22,726 nucleotides of DNA from contig RGTE01000007.1 of the NCBI GenBank assembly GCA_010025475.1, forward strand, positions 1-22,726, written 5' to 3'. A program made the translations under genes and the position numbers. How positions within the stretch are numbered: the stretch's first letter is position 1; each line of letters starts with the position of its first letter. This document shows positions 1-7,028 of this stretch, piece after piece. The notes under the pieces were generated by a model. The model searched no databases. It was not told where the DNA came from and worked only from the letters and a program-made list of their open reading frames with translations. The DNA comes from Verrucomicrobiota bacterium. GTDB lineage: Bacteria; Verrucomicrobiota; Verrucomicrobiia; Methylacidiphilales; Verrucolacustridaceae.

Positions 1-25
1 GAAGGCGGGGCGTGAATGTCGAAGG

Positions 26-949
26 GTGCAACCCGGCTTTCATTACGGTTGGCTCGCCTTCGGTCCGCTGGTTCTTGCCCTCCTCGCCACAGATCTGATT
101 CTTTTCCACCGTGACCCCCGTCCAGTGGATTTTCGCCGATCCCTGCGTGCCACGGTCGGTTGGGTTATTCTCGCCGCCGCCTTCGGGGGATTGGTTGCTC
201 TTACTCTTGGACCAAACCCCGCGATGGAATTCTTTGCCGGGTATGCGGTGGAACTTTCCCTGAGCGTCGACAACGTTTTCGTCTTCGCCGTCCTGCTCCG
301 CTACTTTGCCGTGCCGGAACGCGCCCAGTTCCCCGCCCTTTTCTGGGGCATCATCGGGGCTCTTTTGCTTCGGGCAGTTTTTATTTTCGGCGGCATCGCC
401 CTCCTCAATCGCTTCCAATGGCTGATTTTCCTTTTCGGTGGCATCCTTGTCTTCACTGGTTGGAAACTTTTGCGGGGGGGCGGGGACGACAAGGTGCAAC
501 CGGAAAAAAATCTTCTCGTGCGTCTGGGACGTCGGTTCCTGCCATTGACCCAGGAGTATCACGGTACGCGGTTTTGGGTGCGACAACAGGATCGCTGGGT
601 CGGCACACCCCTGGTGTTGGTCCTGCTGGCGATCGGCACCACCGATCTGGTGTTCGCCGTCGATTCCATCCCCGCCATTCTCGCCATCACCCGGGACCCT
701 TTCGTTGTGCTGACCTCCAATGCCTTCGCGGTTCTTGGCCTGCGCGCCCTCTACTTTGCCATTGCCGGGCTGATTAAAATCTTCCGTTACCTCAATATCG
801 GGTTGGCCGTGGTCTTGGTCTTCATCGGAGTGAAAATGCTGGGTTCCCCTTGGTTTCACCTTCCCATTCCCCTGACCTTGGGCTTTGTCTTGGCTGTCCT
901 GACGATTTCGATCCTGGCCTCCGTCCTTCGCCCTCACCCCACCTCCTAA
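26..949 (+). CDS. TerC family integral membrane protein
   Basis: This is a polytopic inner-membrane protein of the TerC/Alx family, which is linked to metal-ion (especially manganese) homeostasis and tellurite resistance. About seven to nine hydrophobic segments span the 307 residues. Both family signatures are present: ELSLSVDNVFVF (about residues 76-87, with D82-N83) and TTDLVFAVDSIPAI (about 205-218, with D207 and D213). These intramembrane acidic residues are the conserved ones. The length is normal for the family. The start is uncertain: GTG at 26 has AAGG almost touching it, and the frame stays open upstream to the window edge, so the true start could lie outside. The N-terminus as called already contains the first membrane helix, so little can be missing. 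The transported substrate cannot be told from sequence. Confidence 0.9.
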   Translation: MQPGFHYGWLAFGPLVLALLATDLILFHRDPRPVDFRRSLRATVGWVILAAAFGGLVALTLGPNPAMEFFAGYAVELSLSVDNVFVFAVLLRYFAVPERAQFPALFWGIIGALLLRAVFIFGGIALLNRFQWLIFLFGGILVFTGWKLLRGGGDDKVQPEKNLLVRLGRRFLPLTQEYHGTRFWVRQQDRWVGTPLVLVLLAIGTTDLVFAVDSIPAILAITRDPFVVLTSNAFAVLGLRALYFAIAGLIKIFRYLNIGLAVVLVFIGVKMLGSPWFHLPIPLTLGFVLAVLTISILASVLRPHPTS

Positions 950-997
950 CTACGCCTTAACGGCAGAAAAAATGGCGCTTTTAACTCTGTATCTATT

Positions 998-1025
998 TTG
1001 TATTTAACTGGCCTTTAGATATTTA
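998..1025 (+). promoter_or_regulatory. possible sigma70-type promoter for the glucosaminidase gene
   Basis: The 144-base gap after the TerC gene is much more AT-rich than its surroundings. It contains TTGTAT (998-1003) and TATTTA (1020-1025) separated by 16 bases, a fair match to -35 and -10 boxes. It would give a leader of about 60 bases before the ATG at 1094. This is pattern matching by eye in AT-rich DNA, so it is weak. No convincing terminator hairpin for the TerC gene was seen in the same gap. Confidence 0.25.
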
Positions 1026-1093
1026 CCTATTTTTTTCCAATTTTCTCGGCGACCCAATTTGACCACCTAACTGATCTCCGCCTAGTTTTAGGA

Positions 1094-1969
1094 ATGCCAC
1101 AGGTCATTGATTTGACCCAGGCGGTGGCCAAAAAGACCTTCCACAAGAAGACCCCTTTCCGCCTCGGGCTTTTCGGCACCCTCGTTGTCTCCAATCTTTT
1201 ATGGTTGGTGCTGTTTGGTGTGGCCGTCTTTTCCCTCATCGGGGTGACCCGTTTCTCCGCCGCCCTTTCCAAAAGCTACCTCGAAGAAAAGTGGAAGGCC
1301 CTGCAGGACCGTCTCGCCCAGCGGCGGGAATTGCAGGAAAGGGATCTGCAGATCGCTCGCCTGATTGCCTCCCAGAACTCCGCCACCACCGACGTCCTCG
1401 GGCTCGCCAGCCGCATCTCCAAGATCCTCGACTCCGCCAACGGCCGCCAACGCCGCTTCCTCGAGGCCGCAGTCCCCGAGGCCATGATGATCCAAACCAC
1501 CACCAAAATCCCGGCCTCCGCCGTCATTGCGATGGCCATTTTTGAATCCGGTTACGGCAACAGCATCCTCGCCAAGGAATATAACAACTATTTTGGCATG
1601 AAGGCCTTTGACAGCTGGACTGGCCCACGCGCCCTCAATATGCCGACCCGCGATGAGGGCGTGGAAACCACCGCTGATTTCCGCGCCTACCCGAATCTTT
1701 CCGCCGGCTTCAAGGGCTACGCCGATTTTCTTCTCAGCAATGAACGCTACAGCCGTTACGTCGGGGAAAAGTCCGGAGTCAAATTCGTTTCCAAGATCCT
1801 ATCCTCCGGTTACTGCCCGGATCCCCAGTATCTCTCCCACATCCAGGCGATCATTGAGAAGCATGGACTGGATCGTCTGGACGCCGCTCTCGAGACCATC
1901 GTGGAAAACAAGGAGGCGGTGGCGGGCACCTCCCCGGCCACGGACACCGCCGGGGGCGTCAAAAACTAA
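1094..1969 (+). CDS. membrane-anchored glucosaminidase (GH73/FlgJ-like)
   Basis: This predicted peptidoglycan hydrolase would cleave N-acetylglucosaminyl bonds in the cell wall. Residues 24-52 form a single membrane anchor. Residues 54-95 are charged and probably helical (coiled coil). The Mannosyl-glycoprotein endo-beta-N-acetylglucosaminidase-like fold runs from about 120 to 265. The family motif AIFESGYGNS places the likely catalytic Glu at residue 151, followed by NNYFGMKA and a later AYPNLSAGFKGYADFL segment typical of the fold. The tail (about 270-291) is low complexity. ATG at 1094 is directly preceded by AGGA, which is closer than ideal. The gene ends one base from the convergent Coa1-like gene. 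There are no flagellar genes nearby, so a role in general wall remodelling is more likely than a FlgJ role. Confidence 0.85.
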   Translation: MPQVIDLTQAVAKKTFHKKTPFRLGLFGTLVVSNLLWLVLFGVAVFSLIGVTRFSAALSKSYLEEKWKALQDRLAQRRELQERDLQIARLIASQNSATTDVLGLASRISKILDSANGRQRRFLEAAVPEAMMIQTTTKIPASAVIAMAIFESGYGNSILAKEYNNYFGMKAFDSWTGPRALNMPTRDEGVETTADFRAYPNLSAGFKGYADFLLSNERYSRYVGEKSGVKFVSKILSSGYCPDPQYLSHIQAIIEKHGLDRLDAALETIVENKEAVAGTSPATDTAGGVKN

Positions 1970-1970
1970 C

Positions 1971-2381
1971 CTAACCGTCCGCGCACGAAATCGCGGGCGC
2001 GTTCGCCGGCTTCACCTCCAGCAGCAGATACCGCCACGTTCCCGTGGGACTTTTTTCGGCGCGTAGTTTCACCGCGGCGTAACCCTTGGGGCCATGGAGA
2101 GAAAACTCCATCCGGGCGCTCCCCTGGTCCGGTAAATCTTCCAGTTCCCCGGTCACCGCCCAACCCGTGCGAAGAGGCGTGCCCAACGATTCCTGCACCC
2201 GTGGATCGGCGTTCAACCGGTTCAGCGCTTCGGTCATCACCGTTGCCTTTTTCAGCATCCGGTAACTAACATCCAAGGTAAGAAGGCCGAATCCAAAGAC
2301 ACCGGTCACCACTCCTGCCAGACCCAGAATAACCCATCTCCGCGACTTCTGTTCCCAAGCCATCAGTTCTGCCTGCGTCAT
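1971..2381 (-). CDS. Coa1/Tim21-like single-pass membrane protein
   Basis: This 136-residue protein has one membrane helix (about residues 16-36) and a soluble domain resembling the cytochrome oxidase assembly factor Coa1/Tim21 fold. The recognisable pattern is a segment LGTPLRTGWAVTGEL (about 66-80), then alternating strands ending in GTWRYLLLEV (114-123). In bacteria, proteins of this family are mostly uncharacterised; a role in respiratory-complex assembly is only suggested by homology. I chose the start at 2381 because GGGGAAG lies about five bases upstream. A longer reading from ATG at 2432 is open but has no ribosome-binding site and adds a non-conserved segment. No cytochrome oxidase gene is in the window. 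Confidence 0.7.
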   Translation of the reverse strand: MTQAELMAWEQKSRRWVILGLAGVVTGVFGFGLLTLDVSYRMLKKATVMTEALNRLNADPRVQESLGTPLRTGWAVTGELEDLPDQGSARMEFSLHGPKGYAAVKLRAEKSPTGTWRYLLLEVKPANAPAISCADG

Positions 2382-2473
2382 CAGCTTCCCCGCCATCGGG
2401 AAACGATGACGCGGCCACCCCTTCCCGTCCATCCGCTATCGCTCGCCCGCCCCGGGACTCCTACTCTAGGGCT

Positions 2474-3364
2474 ATGCTCTCCCTTGAATCTCTGGCGGCT
2501 CTGGCCCGCGAACATGCCAGGCAGCTATCCATCCAGTTGCCCGACTTGAATCTCAAGGGCCATTCCTTTCGCTCATCCGACCGCCCCCACCTTATGGGGG
2601 TGGTTAACTTCAGCCCCGACTCTTGGTACCGGGAGAGCGTGGTTCTCTCCACCGCCGCCGCCATCGAGCGTGTCCGTAAGCTTCGCGCCGAAGGAGCCCA
2701 TCTCGTCGATCTCGGGGCCGAATCCTCCTTGGCCCACGCCGCACGGGTGGACGCAGACACCCAGACCAAGATTCTCCTGCCGGTATTGCGCGAGCTGGCC
2801 CCGGAAGGACACCTTCTGTCCACTGAAACTTACCAGCCTGCCACCGCCCGGGCGTGTCTCGAGGCCGGCGCCGCCGTCCTGAACCTTACCGGAACCCTGC
2901 CTTCGGATGAGATCTACCGCATGGCGGCCGATCACGCCGCCGGCATCATCCTTTGCTACGTCCAGGGCCCGAACGTCCGCGAAGTGGGAGACTTCGTCCG
3001 ATCCCCCGATCATGCCGCCGCCCTGCTGGATTATTTTCGCAAAGAGATCGATCGGGCCATCGCGGTCGGCGTGAAAGCCATCTGGATCGATCCCGGCCTC
3101 GGGTTTTATTACCGCAACCTCCAGGACAGCGCGGAACGCATCCGTTACCAGGCCGAGACCTTCCTCCATAGCTTTCGACTTCGTACCCTTGGCTGGCCGG
3201 TCTGCCATGCCCTTCCCCACGCCTTTGAGTTTTTTGGTGAGGAGGTTCGCACCGCGGAATCCCTCTTTGCAGTCCTCGCCATCCTTGGAAAAACCGACCT
3301 CCTCCGCACCCACGAAATCCCCAAAATCCGGGCGGTCGTCCGCACCTTGTCGGTGCTTTCATGA
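2474..3364 (+). CDS. divergent dihydropteroate synthase-like protein
   Basis: The 296 residues follow the TIM-barrel order of dihydropteroate synthase (pterin-binding family): GVVNFSPDS (42-50, usual GVLNVTPDSF), DLGAESS (79-85, usual GGESTRPG), STETYQ (116-121, usual SIDTxxP), LNLTGT (136-141, usual INDVSG), DPGLGF (206-211) and RTHEI (278-282, usual RVHDV). The metal/pterin-site Asn46, Asn137, Asp206, Arg278 and His280 positions look kept. The Thr-Arg-Pro of the pABA loop is replaced (SSLAHA), and no SRK motif is found where it is expected (WPVCHALPHA, 241-250). It may therefore use a different acceptor from p-aminobenzoate, or not be a synthase at all. Its stop overlaps the next start by ATGA, so the two are probably co-translated. 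It may or may not be the organism's only FolP-like protein; that cannot be judged here. Confidence 0.8.
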   Translation: MLSLESLAALAREHARQLSIQLPDLNLKGHSFRSSDRPHLMGVVNFSPDSWYRESVVLSTAAAIERVRKLRAEGAHLVDLGAESSLAHAARVDADTQTKILLPVLRELAPEGHLLSTETYQPATARACLEAGAAVLNLTGTLPSDEIYRMAADHAAGIILCYVQGPNVREVGDFVRSPDHAAALLDYFRKEIDRAIAVGVKAIWIDPGLGFYYRNLQDSAERIRYQAETFLHSFRLRTLGWPVCHALPHAFEFFGEEVRTAESLFAVLAILGKTDLLRTHEIPKIRAVVRTLSVLS

Positions 3365-4086
3365 AAAAGCTCTCCGCCCCGGTTGTCTTGATCACCGGCG
3401 CCTCCCGTGGTCTTGGCGCGTTTCTCGCCCTGGAGCTCTTCCGGGACGGTTATGTCGTGGCCGTGCACCACCGGAGCGGAAAAAACCAGGCCCAACGGTT
3501 GGTTCACCAGATCCGCCGGGAAGATGGGATCGCCGAGCTTTTTTCGGCCGACCTTGCCAATCCAAATCAGGTCGATTCCCTCTTTCACAAGATTCGGGCC
3601 AAGTTCGGAAGGCTCGATGTTCTCCTGAATAATGCCGGCACATATCGACCCGTTTCCCTGTTGCGCGCTCGGGCGGAAGATTGGCGTGCCGGACTCGACA
3701 GCACGGCTACCTCCACTTTTCTCACGATCCGTGCGGCCCTACCCCTCTTTCCGAAAACCGGCGGCCGCATCATCAATCTGGGAGATTCCGCCTGTGAGAA
3801 GTTGACCGCCCGAAAAATGGCCCCCGGTTATCATGTGGGGAAGGTTGGAGTTCTCTTACTCACTCGCTCCTTTGCGGCCCAGCTCATTCGCCGCCGGATT
3901 ACCGTCAACTGCATCTCGCCGGGATATTTGGAGAACAGCATCGACCTGCCCCCATCGCGGGAACTCCCTGCCAGCCGGCCCGTTCGTTTCTCCGAGGTCG
4001 GATCGGCCGTCCGCTACCTTCTCTCCCCGGAGGCGGACCAGGTCACCGGCTCCAACCTCATCATCTCGGGCGGATGGAACCTCTAA
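3361..4086 (+). CDS. SDR oxidoreductase, pteridine reductase (PTR1/FolM)-like
   Basis: This is a short-chain dehydrogenase of 241 residues. It has a Rossmann TGASRGLG motif (13-20), NNAG (90-93), catalytic Tyr157 and Lys161, and SPGYL (186-190). It ends in VTGSNLIISGGWNL, the usual SDR C-terminus. Two details recall pteridine reductases rather than FabG: VHHRSG (35-40), similar to the HYHRS segment of PTR1, and an Asp-Ser (142-143) where PTR1 uses an Asp before the active-site Tyr. The ATGA overlap with the DHPS-like gene strengthens a pterin or folate role, for example reducing a dihydropterin to the tetrahydro form. A generic 3-oxoacyl reductase-type SDR remains possible. It converges on the epimerase gene across a 48-base T-rich gap without a clear hairpin. 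Confidence 0.8.
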   Translation: MKKLSAPVVLITGASRGLGAFLALELFRDGYVVAVHHRSGKNQAQRLVHQIRREDGIAELFSADLANPNQVDSLFHKIRAKFGRLDVLLNNAGTYRPVSLLRARAEDWRAGLDSTATSTFLTIRAALPLFPKTGGRIINLGDSACEKLTARKMAPGYHVGKVGVLLLTRSFAAQLIRRRITVNCISPGYLENSIDLPPSRELPASRPVRFSEVGSAVRYLLSPEADQVTGSNLIISGGWNL

Positions 4087-4134
4087 ATCTGTTTTTCCCT
4101 CTTTTTTATTTTTTCTTAATTTTCATCCCGATTT

Positions 4135-4929
4135 TCATCGCCTGTCTGCTCCCCCTCCTGCTGGCACCGAATTCTGTTCTTTGATTCCCGCTATCACTTC
4201 CCACCCCAACTTCCTCAACTTCCCATTCCTTACCCTTTTGTTCCTTCGGGATCTTCGCCCCCCTTCCGACCACTCCCCCCCGGATTGCCCCCTCCGCCGG
4301 GGTTCGTCCTCACAGACATTGAAGATTTTTCCGGGGTTTCGTAATGCGACTCCTACCGCCCTCGCCGCGTCCTCCACATGCACCAAATTCAGCCAGCGCT
4401 CCGGTCCGTCTGCTTCCGTGGAAAGAACCCGCTCCCGTCCATACAAACCAGCACAACGCAGAACCGTGCCACCGGCCTTCAGACAAGCCTGTTCGGCTTG
4501 CACCATCGCCATGGACCGAGGATCGTTCGCCAAAGGCGAATCCTCGTCGACCCATTCGCCCTTCTCCTCCGCATAGACGGAGGTCGAGGAGATATAAACG
4601 AAGGGAATTCTCCTTTTCCCCGCCCACGCCGCGGCCTGCACGGCTCCCTGCCGATGGATGGTTTCAAAGTCACCATCCTCGTAATTCCGGGATGGTGCAA
4701 TGCACCACACCATCGCCTCACATTCCGGCACATCCTTCGTCCAGAATTCAGGCCTCACCGCATCCCCCGCCTTGGCTTCGGGGTACTCCTTTCGCAGCTT
4801 TGCGGCGGAAGCCTCCGACCGCACCACCGGCAACACCACCCATCCCCCAGACCGGGCCTCATCCGCCACCGCCCGACCCAAAAAACCCGCCCCCATCACC
4901 GCCAAACGCGGATGGGGGGAACTCGCCAT
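4135..4929 (-). CDS. NAD(P)-binding epimerase/dehydratase-like protein (YeeZ-like)
   Basis: This is an extended-SDR protein of 264 residues with an N-terminal dinucleotide-binding motif GAGFLG (13-18). It has an IAPSRNY segment, a YISSTSVYAEEKGEWVDE segment, and AGLYGRER, the usual landmarks of the YeeZ-like subgroup of NAD-dependent epimerases. The biochemical role of this subgroup is not established. The C-terminal part is odd: only about 19 residues separate DEP from NKRVRNGKLRKLGW, where relatives usually have about twice that. The coding DNA there is a G/A-rich run with several homopolymers. This could be a genuine deletion or compensating frameshifts. The start ATG at 4929 sits 31 bases from tRNA-Ser, in divergent orientation. 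Confidence 0.75.
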   Translation of the reverse strand: MASSPHPRLAVMGAGFLGRAVADEARSGGWVVLPVVRSEASAAKLRKEYPEAKAGDAVRPEFWTKDVPECEAMVWCIAPSRNYEDGDFETIHRQGAVQAAAWAGKRRIPFVYISSTSVYAEEKGEWVDEDSPLANDPRSMAMVQAEQACLKAGGTVLRCAGLYGRERVLSTEADGPERWLNLVHVEDAARAVGVALRNPGKIFNVCEDEPRRRGQSGGEWSEGGRRSRRNKRVRNGKLRKLGWEVIAGIKEQNSVPAGGGADRR

Positions 4930-4960
4930 GAGGACGTTTTTCCTCTATGAGGGTTTCTAC

Positions 4961-5047
4961 GGACGAGTGGCGGAGTGGTTGAACGCGGCGGTCTTGAAAA
5001 CCGCAGGCGCCGCAAGGCGCTCGTAGGTTCGAATCCTACCTCGTCCG
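4961..5047 (+). tRNA. tRNA-Ser(UGA)
   Basis: This is an 87-base cloverleaf with a long variable arm, as expected for a class II tRNA. The acceptor stem GGACGAG (4961-4967) pairs fully with CTCGTCC (5040-5046). The anticodon stem GCGGT/ACCGC closes a CTTGAAA loop with anticodon TGA at 4995-4997. The variable arm is GCGCC-GCAA-GGCGC, and the T arm is GTAGG-TTCGAAT-CCTAC. The discriminator base is G, normal for serine. No CCA is encoded. The gene ends three bases from the stop of the convergent AT-hook protein gene. Confidence 0.97.
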
Positions 5048-5050
5048 ACC

Positions 5051-5500
5051 CTACCCGCGCAGGTGATAGTGCCCGGGCCCGATTTTCTTCAAGCCCCGGA
5101 TCTTTTTCACGTTCTGGTAAAACCAGGTGTCCAGACGCTGCCGTTGGATGTTCAGCTTGTTGGCCAGATCCTTGATCTTGAGCCCGGTCGCCCCGGCCCG
5201 CTTGAGATTTTTCAGAACCATGTCCCGCAAACCTCCCCGGCGGGCAAATTTCCGCCCGGTAGAACGGCGACCCTTGGGGCGTCCGCGCCGGCCGGGAGGA
5301 CGGCCCCGGCGACCGGGACGACCCCGGCCGCGCCCGGAGGCGATCCGCTTGGCACGGCGGGCCACATAGGAAGCGCCGGCCCCCACCACCTTGGCCACGG
5401 AACGCTCCACTTGGCCGAGTTTCTTTTCGAGGCTTTCCTTTCGGCGCAGGAGTTTCACGATCCGGCCGAACTCTTTCGCGGTCAGTTTTGTTAGATCCAT
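5051..5500 (-). CDS. AT-hook/winged-helix nucleoid-type DNA-binding protein
   Basis: This small (149 residues), very basic protein has three parts. Residues 1-38 are a charged helix, probably a coiled coil for dimerisation. Residues 55-84 are Arg/Gly/Pro-rich and contain three GRP cores (60-62, 66-68, 73-75), as in AT-hook minor-groove binders. Residues 90-149 look like a winged-helix domain (LRDMVLKNL, then TGLKIKDLANKLNI, then a Tyr/Trp-rich wing ending GPGHYHLRG). I infer a histone-H1-like nucleoid protein or regulator. The domain order is visible, but the function is not proven. The ATG at 5500 lacks a Shine-Dalgarno sequence and is surrounded by TTAGA/TCTAA repeats. The neighbouring SWIB gene is a second chromatin-type protein. 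Confidence 0.8.
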   Translation of the reverse strand: MDLTKLTAKEFGRIVKLLRRKESLEKKLGQVERSVAKVVGAGASYVARRAKRIASGRGRGRPGRRGRPPGRRGRPKGRRSTGRKFARRGGLRDMVLKNLKRAGATGLKIKDLANKLNIQRQRLDTWFYQNVKKIRGLKKIGPGHYHLRG

Positions 5501-5530
5501 AAGTTAGAAAATCTAACGAAAATTCTAACG
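5490..5530 (-). promoter_or_regulatory. clustered TTAGA/TCTAA repeats over the start of the AT-hook gene (candidate operator)
   Basis: Four copies of GTTAGA or its complement lie within 41 bases, at 5490-5495, 5503-5508, 5512-5517 and 5524-5529. The middle pair is a perfect inverted repeat, GTTAGA-AAA-TCTAAC (5503-5517). On the coding strand, CGTTAGA also recurs directly with a 12-base period. One copy lies inside the first codons. The arrangement suggests a binding site that could cover the promoter and start codon, perhaps autoregulatory. The repeats are directly visible; the operator role is inferred. Confidence 0.5.
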
Positions 5531-5544
5531 ATTCACCAGCATAA

Positions 5545-5581
5545 AAATACCCCGCCAGGGACATGCCCCGACGGGGTATTT
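5545..5581 (-). terminator. Rho-independent terminator after the SWIB gene
   Basis: The perfect ten-base arms AAATACCCCG (5545-5554) and CGGGGTATTT (5572-5581) enclose a 17-base loop. Read on the minus strand, the stem is followed by a T-rich run (TATTTTTAT). It lies 55 bases beyond the SWIB stop, so it should end that transcript, which may also carry cofG and cofH. It also insulates the AT-hook gene promoter from read-through. Confidence 0.85.
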
Positions 5582-5636
5582 CAAGCTCGCTTTCCCCCGG
5601 GGACGGATGCAATTCCGCCCTTAGGGGAAGAAAGTC

Positions 5637-5894
5637 TTATTTGACGTGTTTGCTGGCGTACTTCGTCAGCTCAAACATGTTGGCGGAGCTCTTCCCGCCG
5701 AAAAGGGGCTTCAGCAGCTCGTCCGCGTGGATCATGCGCCTGTTTTTCTTGTCCTGCAGACCCTTCTTTTTGATGTGGGCCCACAGTTTCTTCGTCAGCT
5801 CGGTGCGGGGAAGCGGCTTGCTTCCAACAATCGCGGCGAGGACGGCGTCCGGTTGGACGGGTTTCATGAATGCTGCATTGGGTTTTCTAGCCAT
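5637..5894 (-). CDS. SWIB/MDM2-domain protein
   Basis: This is an 85-residue basic protein made almost entirely of a SWIB domain. It has an N-terminal KPVQPDAVLAAIVG, then PLPRTELTKKLWAHIKKKGLQD (29-48) and the characteristic KNRRMIHADELLKPLFGGK (50-68). It ends in MFELTKYASKHVK. SWIB domains are best known from eukaryotic chromatin remodelling. In bacteria they occur in Chlamydiae and related phyla, either alone or fused to topoisomerase I. A role in DNA compaction or topology is likely but unproven. An AAGGAG lies about 12 bases before ATG 5894. The gene is 39 bases downstream of cofH on the same strand and is followed by a strong terminator. Confidence 0.92.
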   Translation of the reverse strand: MARKPNAAFMKPVQPDAVLAAIVGSKPLPRTELTKKLWAHIKKKGLQDKKNRRMIHADELLKPLFGGKSSANMFELTKYASKHVK

Positions 5895-5933
5895 GGCTGT
5901 TTGTGTCTCCTTGGTTTGGGTTTCGTTGACGAA

Positions 5934-7028
5934 TCAGAGGGCAACATGCCCTTCGGGAGACGGCTGACAACTCTTTTTTCCGAGGGAAAACGGGTTTTTC
6001 ACAACCCCATAAAGGGTGGTCCGGCGCCTGGGAGTACGCCCCGCCCGCCGGATCTCATCCTCAATCCGCTCCGGTTCCAGCCTCTCCCCGTGTCGACCCC
6101 CGCTCGACCGCGTGATCGATTCCTCATACAACGTCCCCCCGAAGTCGTTGCACCCCCACTCGAGAGAATCCACGGCTCCCTGAACCCCCAGCTTGACCCA
6201 GCTGGTCTGCAGGTTTGGAATCAAATCCCCTAGGATTAACCTGGCGAGCGGATAGAGGCGCCTTGCCCGGCGCCGGATTCTTTCTGCCAGCCGAATCATG
6301 CCGCCATCTCGCTGGGCCAAAAGCCGCCCCAGTCGGTTTTCATAAGGCACAAAGGCCAAGGGCACGAATTCGGTGAATCCCCCGGTCTCCCCCTGCACTC
6401 TCCGCAAAACCTCAAAATGCGCACGAATGTCCTCCCAGGTTTCGACATGCCCGAACAGAATGGTGGCACTGGAACGCAACCCTGCCCGATGCGCCGCCTT
6501 CACGATCCGGATCCAACGCTCGGCCGGAAGTTTGTTGCGGGAGATTTTCCGCCGCACCCGGTCGATCAGGATTTCCGCGGCCGTGCCCGGAATGCTGCCG
6601 ACTCCCGCCGCCCGCAGCCGCACCACCACTTCCTCCGGTTGCTGACCCAACTTTTCACAGAGCGAGTCGATCTCCATGGGCGAAAAAGCGTGGAGATGCA
6701 TCGATGGATACGCTTCCCGCAAGGCGCGGATGAGGTCGAAGTAGTATTCGGGGGACAAGGAGGGATCAATCCCACCCTGGAGGCAAACTTCCGTGACCCA
6801 GGGTGTCTTCCCCACCCTCGCCACCACCTCATCGATGGTGTCGGAGGTGGCCCCGCGGGTTCCTGGCCTCCGCCCAAAACCGCAGAACGCGCAGCCCACT
6901 TGGCACACCCGTGTGAAATTGGCGTTGCGATTGACCACGTAGGTCACCACGTCCCCATGTTGCTGTTGGGCCGCTTCCCTCGCCGACTCCGTCAATTCCA
7001 CCAGCGGCAACCTCCACAAATCTTTCAT
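5934..7028 (-). CDS. cofH: FO synthase subunit 2 (radical SAM, CofH)
   Basis: This radical SAM enzyme joins 4-hydroxyphenyl-derived radical chemistry from tyrosine to the diaminouracil precursor; with CofG it makes FO, the deazaflavin core of coenzyme F420. The cluster-binding cysteines are C42, C46 and C49 (CQVGCAFC). CofH-type motifs follow: VNRNANFT, LQGGIDP, IPGTAAEIL, ATILFGHVET, TGGFTEFVPL and NDFGGTLYEESI. These motifs separate it from MqnC and MqnE of the futalosine pathway. I start it at ATG 7028, which overlaps the cofG stop by ATGA. A start 57 bases further upstream is open but lies deep inside cofG. The product is then 364 residues, normal for CofH. Confidence 0.9.
   Translation of the reverse strand: MKDLWRLPLVELTESAREAAQQQHGDVVTYVVNRNANFTRVCQVGCAFCGFGRRPGTRGATSDTIDEVVARVGKTPWVTEVCLQGGIDPSLSPEYYFDLIRALREAYPSMHLHAFSPMEIDSLCEKLGQQPEEVVVRLRAAGVGSIPGTAAEILIDRVRRKISRNKLPAERWIRIVKAAHRAGLRSSATILFGHVETWEDIRAHFEVLRRVQGETGGFTEFVPLAFVPYENRLGRLLAQRDGGMIRLAERIRRRARRLYPLARLILGDLIPNLQTSWVKLGVQGAVDSLEWGCNDFGGTLYEESITRSSGGRHGERLEPERIEDEIRRAGRTPRRRTTLYGVVKNPFSLGKKSCQPSPEGHVAL

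Noticed and set aside
2573..3313. 246-codon open frame on the minus strand
   Set aside because: It is antisense to the DHPS-like gene, whose motifs and ATGA coupling show the plus strand is coding.
4087..4134. T-rich gap between the SDR and the epimerase as a terminator
   Set aside because: Several T runs are present, but no GC-rich stem precedes them on the plus strand, so an intrinsic terminator is not supported.
3833..4576. 247-codon plus-strand frame running from the SDR gene into the epimerase region
   Set aside because: It starts inside the SDR in another frame and is Ser/Pro/Arg-rich without any domain; it is a shadow of the genes on either side.
5063..5494. 143-codon plus-strand frame opposite the AT-hook gene
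   Set aside because: It is Gly/Ala/Pro-rich complement of the Arg-rich protein, with no motif of its own.
5938..5952. AGGGC-AACAT-GCCCT hairpin at the end of cofH
   Set aside because: The stem is only five bases, lies within the coding end, and has no T run on the minus strand.
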